This document shows, one piece after another, positions 23,723-31,466 of a stretch of 41,869 nucleotides of DNA. Below the pieces are notes generated by a model. It was not told where the DNA came from. It saw only the letters and a list, made by a program, of their open reading frames with translations, and did no database searches. The stretch comes from an uncultured Planctomycetota bacterium (GTDB taxonomy: Bacteria > Planctomycetota > UBA1135 > GCA-002686595). The position numbers and the translations under genes were made by a program. The number at the start of each line of letters is the position of its first letter. The first letter of the stretch is position 1. The stretch covers positions 1 through 41,869 of the forward strand of contig CAIYPP010000029.1 in the NCBI GenBank assembly GCA_903928115.1, written 5' to 3'.

Positions 23723-26152
23723 GTGAAGCCCCTCCTCACCGCTCTCGTGTTCGCGCCCCTCCTCGCAGCGTGCGCGTGGTCTCAGAACGTCTCGACGCCC
23801 TCGGAGCACCTCGGACGCGCCGCGGGCTGCGACTTCGCGCTCGCCGACTGGAGCGAGGTGTCGAGCTACTACCGCAAGCTCGATTCCCAGAGTGCGCGGG
23901 TCCAGGTCGAGCGACTGGGCACGACCACGGAGGGGCGCGAGTTCCTCGCGGCGGTGATCACCTCCGAAGCGAACATGTCGCGACTCGCCGCGATCCGCGC
24001 CGACGCGGCTCGTATCGCGGACCCTCGCGGAATCGACTCCGCAGAGCGAGCGCGGCTCGTAGCCGAAGCCGTGCCGATCGTCGCCATCTCGATCGCGATG
24101 CACTCGACCGAGACTGCCGCGCCGCAATTCGGCATGGAGCTCGCGCACCAGCTCGCGACCAGCGACGCGGAACCTTGGAAGAGCGCGCGCGAGCGGCTCG
24201 TCACCATCGTGATCCCGTGCACGAACCCCGACGGGCTCGACCACGTCTGCGAGTGGTATCGCGGCATCGTCGGCACCGAGCACGAGAGCGCGTCGATGCC
24301 GAAGCTCTATCAGTACTACACCGGCCACGACAACAACCGCGACTGGTTCGCGCTCACGCAGGCCGAGACTCGGCTCGTGACGAAGCTGCTCTACGAAGAT
24401 TGGCATCCGCAGGTCTACTGGGACGTGCACCAACAGGGGCAGACGGGTGAGCGCATGTTCGTACCGCCGTTCCGCGATCCGCTGAACCCCAACCTCGATG
24501 CGACGATCATGTCGAGCATCAACCTGCTCGGCACGCGCGCGCTCCACGACATGACGCGCGAGGGGCTGTCGGGCGTCGCGACGGGCGTCACATACGACCA
24601 GTGGTGGAACGGTGGGAATCGCAACGTCCCCGTTCGTCACAACATCGTGGGCCTCCTCACCGAGGCGGCGTCCGTGAACTTCGCGAGCCCCGTCTTTCTC
24701 GAACGCTCGAAGCTCAAGGCGCCCCGTGGAAAGGGCGAGTACGCGCCCGGCGTGAACTTCCCGTTGCCTTGGCCTGGCGGCTGGTGGCGACTGCGGGACA
24801 TCATCGACTACGAGCTGGCGTTCGGTCGCTCGCTCCTCCGCAGCCTCGCGAGCGAACCGTCGGTCTACGTCGAAAATGCACTGTCCGCGGCGGAGCGCTC
24901 GATCGCCAAGGGGCGCGAGGAAGCTCCGCGCGCCTGGGTGCTGCCCGCTGACAATCGGGACGTCGGTGCGACGCGGCGCCTCGTCGAGACGCTGCTCCTC
25001 GGCGGCGTCGAAGTGCACATCGCGCAGCGCGAGTTCACGGCCGACGGTCGTGCGCACTCCGCAGGGTCGCTCGTGGTCTTCCGCGATCAGCCCTACGGGC
25101 AGCACGTCAAGGATCTCTTCGAGACTCAGCGCTATCCCGACGGCGACGCTCCGTATGACGTTGCGGGTTGGACGCTGCCGTTGCTCTTCGGCGTGCAGCG
25201 GGTCGAGTGCATCGAGCGACCGGAGGTCGAGGTGGCTCGGCTGCGCCGCGCGGACGAAGTCGACATGGCGCTCGGCGCAGCGAAGCGGACAGACGCGTCG
25301 GCCTGCGACAGCGACGAATGGCGGCGCGCGATCGAGCGCCTGCGCGGTGGCGAGGCGGTGTATTTCGACGGCAAGTCGGGCAGCTTCGTGGCGGACAGGT
25401 CGGACGGCGTCCTCTCGATTGCGCGCATGCCGCGGATCGGACTGTACGCGCCCTACACCGGCTCGATGGACGAGGGCTGGATGCGCTGGGTGTTCGACAC
25501 TTGGAAGCTGCCGTTCGTCACCGTGCGCAACGAGCAACTGCGAGCGGGCGAGCTTGCGAAATGGCTCGACGTGCTCGTGCTGCCCGATGTGAGCGCAGCG
25601 ACGCTCGATCAGGGGCGCGCGCTCGGCAGCGTGCCGAGCGAGCTCGCGCGTGGTCTCGAGCCCGAGGGCGCGGTGGCGGTCGAGGAGTTCGTGCGGGGCG
25701 GCGGGCGACTCGTCACGGTGGGAGGCGCGAGTCCGTGGGCGATCGACCTGTTCGAGTTGCCGCTCACGAATGCCGCGAAGGACAAGCCGAAGGAAGGCGA
25801 GAGCGCGTTCTCCTGTCCCGGCAGCGTGCTGCGTGCGATTCCCGAGCCGAGCGCGCTCACCGCTGGTTTGCCGGAGTCCGTCGCGGTGTTCTTTTCCGAC
25901 TCGGCCGCGTGGCGCGTCGAGCCGGACGCTCGCAATCGCTGCACGACGCTCCTGCGCTTCGCGCCCACGCGCCTCCTGCTCTCGGGCTGGATTCGCGCGG
26001 GTGCGCAGATCGAGGATCGCGCGGCTTGGGTGCGGGCGACGCACGGTGCGGGTTCGATCCAGCTCTTCTCGTTCAGTCCGCACTACCGCGGCTGGTCCCA
26101 GCAAGCCTTCGGGCTGCTGTTCCGCGCACTGCTCCTCGATCCGCAGCGATGA
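23723..26152 (+). CDS. M14 zinc carboxypeptidase-like lipoprotein
   Basis: 809 residues from GTG 23723. The signal peptide ends in LAAC with C17 as the likely lipid anchor. The zinc-binding HxxE is H127-S-T-E130, the third ligand is H236 in WDVHQQG, and the catalytic glutamate is probably E314 in LLTEAASV. NPDGLDHV carries the substrate-side NPDG motif. So the M14 active site looks complete. The C-terminal 450 residues hold a flavodoxin/glutamine-amidotransferase-like region (PRIGLYAPYTGSMDEGWM; VRGGGRLVTVGGAS) of unknown role. It is likely a periplasmic or outer-membrane-attached peptidase. It overlaps the YwqK-like gene by 4 bases (ATGA). Confidence 0.88.
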   Translation: MKPLLTALVFAPLLAACAWSQNVSTPSEHLGRAAGCDFALADWSEVSSYYRKLDSQSARVQVERLGTTTEGREFLAAVITSEANMSRLAAIRADAARIADPRGIDSAERARLVAEAVPIVAISIAMHSTETAAPQFGMELAHQLATSDAEPWKSARERLVTIVIPCTNPDGLDHVCEWYRGIVGTEHESASMPKLYQYYTGHDNNRDWFALTQAETRLVTKLLYEDWHPQVYWDVHQQGQTGERMFVPPFRDPLNPNLDATIMSSINLLGTRALHDMTREGLSGVATGVTYDQWWNGGNRNVPVRHNIVGLLTEAASVNFASPVFLERSKLKAPRGKGEYAPGVNFPLPWPGGWWRLRDIIDYELAFGRSLLRSLASEPSVYVENALSAAERSIAKGREEAPRAWVLPADNRDVGATRRLVETLLLGGVEVHIAQREFTADGRAHSAGSLVVFRDQPYGQHVKDLFETQRYPDGDAPYDVAGWTLPLLFGVQRVECIERPEVEVARLRRADEVDMALGAAKRTDASACDSDEWRRAIERLRGGEAVYFDGKSGSFVADRSDGVLSIARMPRIGLYAPYTGSMDEGWMRWVFDTWKLPFVTVRNEQLRAGELAKWLDVLVLPDVSAATLDQGRALGSVPSELARGLEPEGAVAVEEFVRGGGRLVTVGGASPWAIDLFELPLTNAAKDKPKEGESAFSCPGSVLRAIPEPSALTAGLPESVAVFFSDSAAWRVEPDARNRCTTLLRFAPTRLLLSGWIRAGAQIEDRAAWVRATHGAGSIQLFSFSPHYRGWSQQAFGLLFRALLLDPQR

Positions 26153-26733
26153 GAGGGCTGCTCGCTGGACTGCTCTCGCTCGGCGTCGGTGCGTGCGCGC
26201 CGACGTTCGAGCAATCTGCGCGGATGCTCGGGCGCGGGCTCGACGCACGTGACGTCGAGGTCCAGCACCATCGCTCGTACTTCGACGCGGAGCGCACGCG
26301 GCCGCATCGCGACTGGAGCTTCGAGATCTTGCCCAATGGTGCGTCGCAGCCTCACGGGCGCGACACGTGTCGCTACGAGAGCGGGCAGCTCGAGTACGAG
26401 CGTGAATATCTTCACGGCGAGCCCGTCGGGACGTGGCGCTCGTGGTGGCCCAACGGCAAGCAGCGATCCGAAGTGCCGCAAAACCCGCGAACGGCGGAGC
26501 TGACGCGCTGGTGGCACGAGAGCGGAGCGCTCGAGTGCGAGGGACCCGCCGTCGCAGGGCTCAAGCAGGGTGCGTGGAAGCACTTCCATCCCGATGGCGT
26601 CCTCGCTGCCGAGGGTCGCTATGCGTCGGGGGCGCGCGAAGGCGAGTGGAGCTTCTACGACGCGAAGGGAGCGCTCGTGGAACAAATCGCCTTCCGAAAC
26701 GGCGTGCGGCTCGCGAAACCCGTGGATCGCTAG
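26149..26733 (+). CDS. MORN/YwqK-repeat lipoprotein
   Basis: 194 residues. A short signal peptide ends in VGAC with C16 as the likely lipid anchor. The rest carries at least four MORN-like repeats of the YwqK type: YESGQLEYEREYLHGEPVGT, WHESGALECEGPAVAG, FHPDGVLAAEGRYASGAREG and YDAKGALVEQIAFRNGV. Database labels of this family as toxin-antitoxin antitoxin rest on weak grounds, and nothing here supports a toxin pair. It is translationally coupled to the M14 lipoprotein. Its TAG overlaps the stop of the convergent guanine deaminase gene by 4 bases. Confidence 0.85.
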   Translation: MRGLLAGLLSLGVGACAPTFEQSARMLGRGLDARDVEVQHHRSYFDAERTRPHRDWSFEILPNGASQPHGRDTCRYESGQLEYEREYLHGEPVGTWRSWWPNGKQRSEVPQNPRTAELTRWWHESGALECEGPAVAGLKQGAWKHFHPDGVLAAEGRYASGAREGEWSFYDAKGALVEQIAFRNGVRLAKPVDR

Positions 26734-27218
26734 TAGTCGCGACGCCCGGCTGCCTTGGCCCAGTCGTCGAAGGCCACGAGTCCTTCTTCGCGCAGCAGCA
26801 TCGAGGTCGGGAGGCGGCGCGCGTCGATCGGGAGCGGGAGCTCGAGGTAGATGAACTCGTCGTCGAAGCCGGCCTTTGCCGCGTCGACGCGTGTGCACGC
26901 GAACACGACGCGCGCAGGTCGCGCCCAGTAGAGAGCGCCCAAGCACATCGGGCAGGGCTCGCAGCTCGAATACACCGTGCAGCCCTCGAGCTGGAAGGAG
27001 CCGAGCTTCTCGCACGCCGCGCGAATCGCGACCACCTCGGCGTGCGCAGTCGGGTCGTTCCAGACCGTCACGCGATTGCAGCCTTCGGCCACGAGCCGCC
27101 CCTCGCGCGCGATCACGGCGCCGAAGGGACCGCCGCCGGACCTCACGGACTCGCGAGCGAGCTCGATCGCGCGGCGAAGAAAGGCCTTGTCGTCGAGCGG
27201 CTGCGTGGGGGAGGGCAT
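26730..27218 (-). CDS. guaD: guanine deaminase
   Basis: 162 residues, normal for the CDA-fold guanine deaminase of the B. subtilis GuaD type. It converts guanine to xanthine and ammonia. Zinc is bound by H59, C89 and C92 (TAHAEV and SSCEPCPMC), and E61 is the proton shuttle. The later segment AGFDDEFIYLELPLPIDAR and the ending RRDY match GuaD rather than tRNA adenosine deaminase. ATG 27218 is chosen; an in-frame ATG at 27257 would add 13 unlikely residues. The gene stands alone, divergent from the S9 peptidase. Confidence 0.88.
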   Translation of the reverse strand: MPSPTQPLDDKAFLRRAIELARESVRSGGGPFGAVIAREGRLVAEGCNRVTVWNDPTAHAEVVAIRAACEKLGSFQLEGCTVYSSCEPCPMCLGALYWARPARVVFACTRVDAAKAGFDDEFIYLELPLPIDARRLPTSMLLREEGLVAFDDWAKAAGRRDY

Positions 27219-27285
27219 CGTTGGATGGAGGATGGCGAGAGAGCCCGCGTGGAACAAGCGCCGCGGCGATCGGACTCCGTGACTC

Positions 27286-27291
27286 TAGAAT
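27286..27291 (+). promoter_or_regulatory. -10 element TAGAAT of the S9 peptidase gene
   Basis: TAGAAT lies 32 bases before ATG 27324. A GGAG at 27313-27316, 7 bases from the ATG, indicates a normal leader with a ribosome site here. No clear -35 is seen. Confidence 0.4.
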
Positions 27292-27323
27292 CGGCCGCCC
27301 GAACCCTCGACTGGAGCTCTTCC

Positions 27324-29708
27324 ATGGATGCACTCTTCGCCGTCGCTCTGCTCGCTCTCCCCGCTGCCGCGGACGGTTACCGCGAGCCGCCCAAGGCCGT
27401 CGTCGAGCTCGTGGATGCGCCGGTGACTCCGTCGGCGACGCTGAGCCCGAGCGGTCGCTGGATCTTGCTCGCGGAGCGTCCGTCGCTGCCTTCCATCGGG
27501 GACGTGACGCGGCCGTGGGTGGGGCTCGCCGGCCTGCGCATCGACCCGCGCACGAACGCGCCCGCCCGCGCGAGCTTCGAGACGGGGCTCGTCTTGCGCG
27601 ATCTCGAAGGCACGCGTCAGCGCCGCGTCCCGCTCCCGGAGGGTGCGCGAGTCGGAGCGACGTCTTGGTCGCACGACGACCAGCGCTTTGCGTTCACGCT
27701 CGTGCACGACGACCGCGTCGAGCTGTGGAGCTGCGACGTGAGCGAGCTCGCGCCGCGCCGCGTTGCCGCCGATCTCAATACGCTCTTCAGTGACTTCGCG
27801 TGGATGCCGGACGGAGAGACGATCGCCTACAAGCGCATCCCGTCCGGGCGTGGAGCCGCTCCGCAGGCTCCTGCTGCGCCGACGGGCCCTTCGATTCAGG
27901 AGTCGAGCGGTCGCAAGTCTCCGGTGCGCACCTCGCAGGACTTGCTGCGCGATGAGCACGACAGCGCGCTGCTCGAGCACCTCGCTCAGGCGCAGCTCGC
28001 CACCGTGCGCGCGGACGGCAAGGAGTCGCGCGATGTGGGCCAGCCTGGCGCGATCCTGTCGTTCCGAAGCTCGTCCGACCGTCAGTTCTGGCTCGTGACG
28101 ATGCTCGAGCGGCCGTTCTCCTACGTGATGACCTTGGATCGCTTCCCGTCGCGCACGGAGGTGTGGGATGCGCAGGGCAAGGTGGTGCGCACGATCGAGC
28201 GGCACGCGCTGCTCGACGCGATCGCCATGGAGGGCGTGCCGACGGGGCCGCGCTCGATCAGCTGGAGAGCGGGGAGTGCGGCGACGTTGGTGTGGGTCGA
28301 GGCACTCGACGGGGGCGACCCCAAGGTGGTGGCGACGCACCGCGATCGCTGGATGGAGCTGGACGTGCGTGCGGGCTCCGAGCCGCGCGAGCTGCTGCGG
28401 CTGCAGCACCGCGCCCGCGGGCTGACCTGGTTCCAAGATCCCTCGCGCGTCCTCGCGAGCGAGTTCGATCGCGATCGCAAGTGGCTGCGCGCGACGCTGC
28501 ACGACCTCTCGGGCAGGTCCGAGCCCGTCGTGCTCGAGGACCGCAACCAGAATGATCGCTACGGCAACCCGGGCGCGATCCTGACGGAAGTGACTGCCGA
28601 CGGCCAGCGCGTCGTCCGGCAAGTGGGGGAGTGGATCTTCCGCGCGGGGGAGGGCGATTCTCCCGAGGGCGCGCGGCCGTTCTTCGATCGGCAGAGCCTC
28701 GCGACGCGCGCGAGCGAGCGACTGTGGCGCTGCGAGCCGGGCTGCTACGAGAGCGTGAGCGGTGTCGTCGGCTCGCCCGGCGAGTCGCCGCGGATCGTGA
28801 CGCGTCACGAGTCTTCGACCCAGCCGGCGAACCTGCGCCTGCGCGACCTCTCAACCGGCAGCGTGGTGGCGCTGACGGACTACGTCGATCCGCAGCCCGC
28901 GATTCGCGGCATCACCCGCGAGCTCGTCCGCTACAAGCGGCCCGATGGCGTGCAGCTCTCGGCGACCCTGTACCTGCCCGCGGGCTACGAGCCCGGCACG
29001 CGCTTGCCGCTCGTGGTCTGGGCCTACCCGCTCGAATACACCGATGCGTCGACCGCGGGCCAAGTCGCAGGCTCGCAGCACCGCTTCACCACGCTGCGCG
29101 GCTATTCGCACCTCTTCTTCCTGACGCAGGGCTACGCGGTGATGGACGACGCGACCATGCCGATCGTCGGCGATCCCGAGACCGCGAACGACACCTTCAT
29201 CGAGCAGATCTCCGCAGCCGCGAAGGCCGCGATCGACTATGCCGTGGAGCGCGGCGTCGCGGATCCCGCGCGCGTCGGCGTGGGCGGGCACAGCTACGGC
29301 GCGTTCATGACCGCGAATCTGCTCGCGCACACGGATCTGTTCAAGGCGGGGTGCGCGCGCAGCGGTGCGTACAACCGCACGCTGACGCCGTTCGGCTTCC
29401 AGAGCGAGCGCCGCACGCTGTGGGAGGCGCCCGAGATCTACGGGCAGCTCTCGCCGTTCTACTTCGCCCACAAGATCAACGAGCCGCTGCTCCTGATCCA
29501 CGGCGAGAAGGACGCGAATCCCGGCACGTTCCCGATCCAATCCGAGCGCCTGTATCAGGCGATCTCGGGCAATGGCGGCCGAGCGCGCTGGGTCGTACTC
29601 CCTGGCGAGGATCACGGGTACGCGGCGCGCGAGAGCGTGCTCCATGCGCTTGCCGAAATGATCGATTGGTTCGATCTGCACGTGAAGGGCACGGGCGCAG
29701 TGCGCTGA
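27324..29708 (+). CDS. S9 family (glutamyl endopeptidase-like) serine peptidase, secreted
   Basis: 794 residues. A signal peptide of about 18 residues (ALFAVALLALPAAA) is followed by a roughly 500-residue beta-propeller region. The alpha/beta hydrolase domain has the triad S657 (GGHSYGAFMT), D730 (GEKDANPGTFP) and H764 (GEDHGY). The propeller strings and the hydrolase layout resemble the S9D glutamyl endopeptidase group rather than prolyl oligopeptidase. A roughly 25-residue Ala/Pro/Ser-rich insert lies near 175-200. It should cut oligopeptides in the periplasm or outside. The start is supported by GGAG 7 bases upstream. Confidence 0.9.
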   Translation: MDALFAVALLALPAAADGYREPPKAVVELVDAPVTPSATLSPSGRWILLAERPSLPSIGDVTRPWVGLAGLRIDPRTNAPARASFETGLVLRDLEGTRQRRVPLPEGARVGATSWSHDDQRFAFTLVHDDRVELWSCDVSELAPRRVAADLNTLFSDFAWMPDGETIAYKRIPSGRGAAPQAPAAPTGPSIQESSGRKSPVRTSQDLLRDEHDSALLEHLAQAQLATVRADGKESRDVGQPGAILSFRSSSDRQFWLVTMLERPFSYVMTLDRFPSRTEVWDAQGKVVRTIERHALLDAIAMEGVPTGPRSISWRAGSAATLVWVEALDGGDPKVVATHRDRWMELDVRAGSEPRELLRLQHRARGLTWFQDPSRVLASEFDRDRKWLRATLHDLSGRSEPVVLEDRNQNDRYGNPGAILTEVTADGQRVVRQVGEWIFRAGEGDSPEGARPFFDRQSLATRASERLWRCEPGCYESVSGVVGSPGESPRIVTRHESSTQPANLRLRDLSTGSVVALTDYVDPQPAIRGITRELVRYKRPDGVQLSATLYLPAGYEPGTRLPLVVWAYPLEYTDASTAGQVAGSQHRFTTLRGYSHLFFLTQGYAVMDDATMPIVGDPETANDTFIEQISAAAKAAIDYAVERGVADPARVGVGGHSYGAFMTANLLAHTDLFKAGCARSGAYNRTLTPFGFQSERRTLWEAPEIYGQLSPFYFAHKINEPLLLIHGEKDANPGTFPIQSERLYQAISGNGGRARWVVLPGEDHGYAARESVLHALAEMIDWFDLHVKGTGAVR

Positions 29709-29732
29709 GTGCCGTTCCGCGTGAGCGTTTGC

Positions 29733-30611
29733 TCAGCGGCGCGCGGTCAGGATCTCGCGCGCGTTGCGCAGGAGGCTCGAGCGTTCCGAGGCGAGGCGGT
29801 CCTTGCCTTCGGCGCGGGTCCACGCGTCGACGCGCGAGGTGAGCGTGCGCAGCTCGGCAGCCTCGCGCGCGCGTCGTTCGACCGCGCGAAGCGCGCGCGA
29901 GCGAGCTCGCAGGCGCGTGTGAGTTCCGAGCACCCCTAGCGCGAGCGGCGCCGACATTCCGGAGTCGGCGAATCGCGCAACCGCGCGGGCGCGCTCGTGG
30001 ACGCGCCCGCGGAGCTGCGTGACCTGCATCGTCTGTTGCAGCGGGCGAATCGTCGTGAAGCCGGCGCGCTCGATCTCGATGCCCCAGTGCTCCGCGCGGC
30101 GCTGCATGGCCCGCGCAAGCTCGCGGTCCAGCGACTTGGATACGCGCATCGACGCGCGGTCGCGCACGGAGAGCACTTCGTGCACCGACAAGCTCAAGAC
30201 CTGCGCGAGCGCCGCCGCGTAGTCGCGCACCTCGACGAGGGCCTTCGGTGCGTCGACCACGCGATACACCACGTTGGCGTCGACGGTGAAGACGAGGCCA
30301 TCGGCGGTCGTGAGTGTCTGCCGCGGCAGGTCGAGCGTGCGCGCTCGCGAAGGGACGAGGCGGATTACTTGGAAGATGGGCACGAGCGGGTAGAAGCCGG
30401 GCTCGCAGACCTTCGCGACGCGACCGAAGCTGAACTTCACGCCGACCTGCCCGCTCTGAACGGTCTTGCCAGCGAGCCGCATGACCGCCCAGCCGCTGGC
30501 GACGAGCGCGTACACGAGCTCGCGGGTATGGTCCTCCCACGCGAGCAGAAAGAAGGCGCTCAGCCACGCCCACGCCCGCTCCAAGAAGCCCGGATCCGCG
30601 CCCTGTTCCAA
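29733..30611 (-). CDS. SPFH/Band 7 domain membrane protein (second of pair)
   Basis: 292 residues from a TTG at 30611, four bases after the stop of the partner gene. AAGGG in the end of that gene, 8 bases upstream, acts as a likely ribosome site. One or two N-terminal membrane helices (about 10-50) precede the Band 7 domain (VGVKFSFGRVAKVCEPGFYP; FTVDANVVYRVVDAPKALVEV; VLSVRDRASM; WGIEIERAGFTTIRP). A basic, helical C-terminal tail follows, likely coiled coil. SPFH proteins oligomerise into membrane microdomains or protease-regulating rings (flotillin, HflK/C type). The two-gene arrangement resembles hflKC, but neither protein shows HflK/C-specific motifs. Confidence 0.82.
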   Translation of the reverse strand: MEQGADPGFLERAWAWLSAFFLLAWEDHTRELVYALVASGWAVMRLAGKTVQSGQVGVKFSFGRVAKVCEPGFYPLVPIFQVIRLVPSRARTLDLPRQTLTTADGLVFTVDANVVYRVVDAPKALVEVRDYAAALAQVLSLSVHEVLSVRDRASMRVSKSLDRELARAMQRRAEHWGIEIERAGFTTIRPLQQTMQVTQLRGRVHERARAVARFADSGMSAPLALGVLGTHTRLRARSRALRAVERRAREAAELRTLTSRVDAWTRAEGKDRLASERSSLLRNAREILTARR

Positions 30612-30615
30612 GGTC

Positions 30616-31392
30616 TCAGCCCTTGTGCTGCGACTGGATCATCCGACCTTCGTCGTCATCGTCGGGAGAGTCATCGGAGCTGTCGTCCTCGTCTTCCCGC
30701 GCCTCGCGCGCGGCCTTTTCGCTGTCGAGCGTCGCCAGCAGCTCGCGCGTCTGCGCGGCGAGCTTCGAGCGCGACGGCGGCGTCTCGTCGCCGCCGAGCG
30801 ACACCACCGCGCCGGAGAGAAGAGCCACCGAGCTCGCGTCGGCGAGGCCCGCGTCGCGCAGCGTGCCGTACAGTGCGAGCTTCTCCTTGGCGAGTAGCTC
30901 GAGCTGCGTGATCTCCAGAGTCGTCGGGCTGGGCGAGATGTTCGAGAAGCCGAGCTGCAGAATGCGCACGCCCCATTGCTCCTCGATGGCCGCGAGGTCG
31001 GTCTTGATCTCCGCCACGAGCGAAGCCGCGTCGCGAATCGTGCGGCGATCGCGGCGCCGCACCACGCCCTGCACGGCGAGCACGACGCGGTTCTTCAGGC
31101 CCATCACAAGGTCGTCGATCTCGATCAGCGCCTTGCGCAGGTCGACGATCTGGTACATGACCTTGCAGTCGATCTCGTACACGAGGTCGTCGGCGAGCTG
31201 GATCGTCTGCGGCTCGAGATCGAGCGTGGTGTGCTTCGTCTCCTCGACGCGGAACCGCTGCACGATGGGCCACTTGAAGTGCACGCCGGGTCCCACCACC
31301 TCGCGCGCGCGACCGAGCGTGAACTTGAGGGCGTGCTGGCCGTCGTAGACGACCACGAAGATGCCGGTGATGGCTCCGAGAAAGTCGAGCAT
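30616..31392 (-). CDS. SPFH/Band 7 domain protein (first of pair)
   Basis: 258 residues from ATG 31392. A short hydrophobic N-terminus (LDFLGAITGIFVVVY) leads straight into the Band 7 domain: ALKFTLGRAREVVGPGVHFK, then IDCKVMYQIVDLRKALIEID, then WGVRILQLGFSNISP. The C-terminal 25 residues are strongly acidic (EDEDDSSDDSPDDDD), which may complement the basic tail of the partner SPFH protein encoded next. The longer open frame to 31644 is HMG-CoA reductase antisense and is not used. The gene diverges from HMG-CoA reductase over a 74-base gap. Confidence 0.82.
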   Translation of the reverse strand: MLDFLGAITGIFVVVYDGQHALKFTLGRAREVVGPGVHFKWPIVQRFRVEETKHTTLDLEPQTIQLADDLVYEIDCKVMYQIVDLRKALIEIDDLVMGLKNRVVLAVQGVVRRRDRRTIRDAASLVAEIKTDLAAIEEQWGVRILQLGFSNISPSPTTLEITQLELLAKEKLALYGTLRDAGLADASSVALLSGAVVSLGGDETPPSRSKLAAQTRELLATLDSEKAAREAREDEDDSSDDSPDDDDEGRMIQSQHKG

Positions 31393-31445
31393 GGCAGTGT
31401 TCTCTTGGGGCGCGGTGCACAGCGGTGCGCGCCGCGCGGGCCTAC

Positions 31446-31455
31446 AGGCTATCCT
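31446..31455 (+). promoter_or_regulatory. back-to-back -10-like elements of the SPFH/HMG-CoA reductase divergon
   Basis: The near-palindrome AGGCTATCCT reads TATCCT on the plus strand (31450-31455, 11 bases before ATG 31467) and TAGCCT on the minus strand (31451-31446, 53 bases before ATG 31392). Both use the same central TA. This could be a symmetric bidirectional promoter. Confidence 0.35.
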
Positions 31456-31466
31456 CTGCGCCCCCG

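Noticed and set aside
23604..26248. long upstream extension of the plsY frame
   Set aside because: It is antisense to the M14 peptidase. PlsY is complete from GTG 23590, which has a near-consensus -10 just upstream.
26149..26733. toxin-antitoxin system with the YwqK-like protein as antitoxin
   Set aside because: No toxin gene lies next to it. The protein is a lipoprotein with MORN repeats, coupled to a peptidase.
29733..31392. hflK/hflC identification of the SPFH pair
   Set aside because: The two-gene layout fits, but sizes, tails and motifs do not match HflK/HflC specifically, and no hflX or ftsH is nearby.
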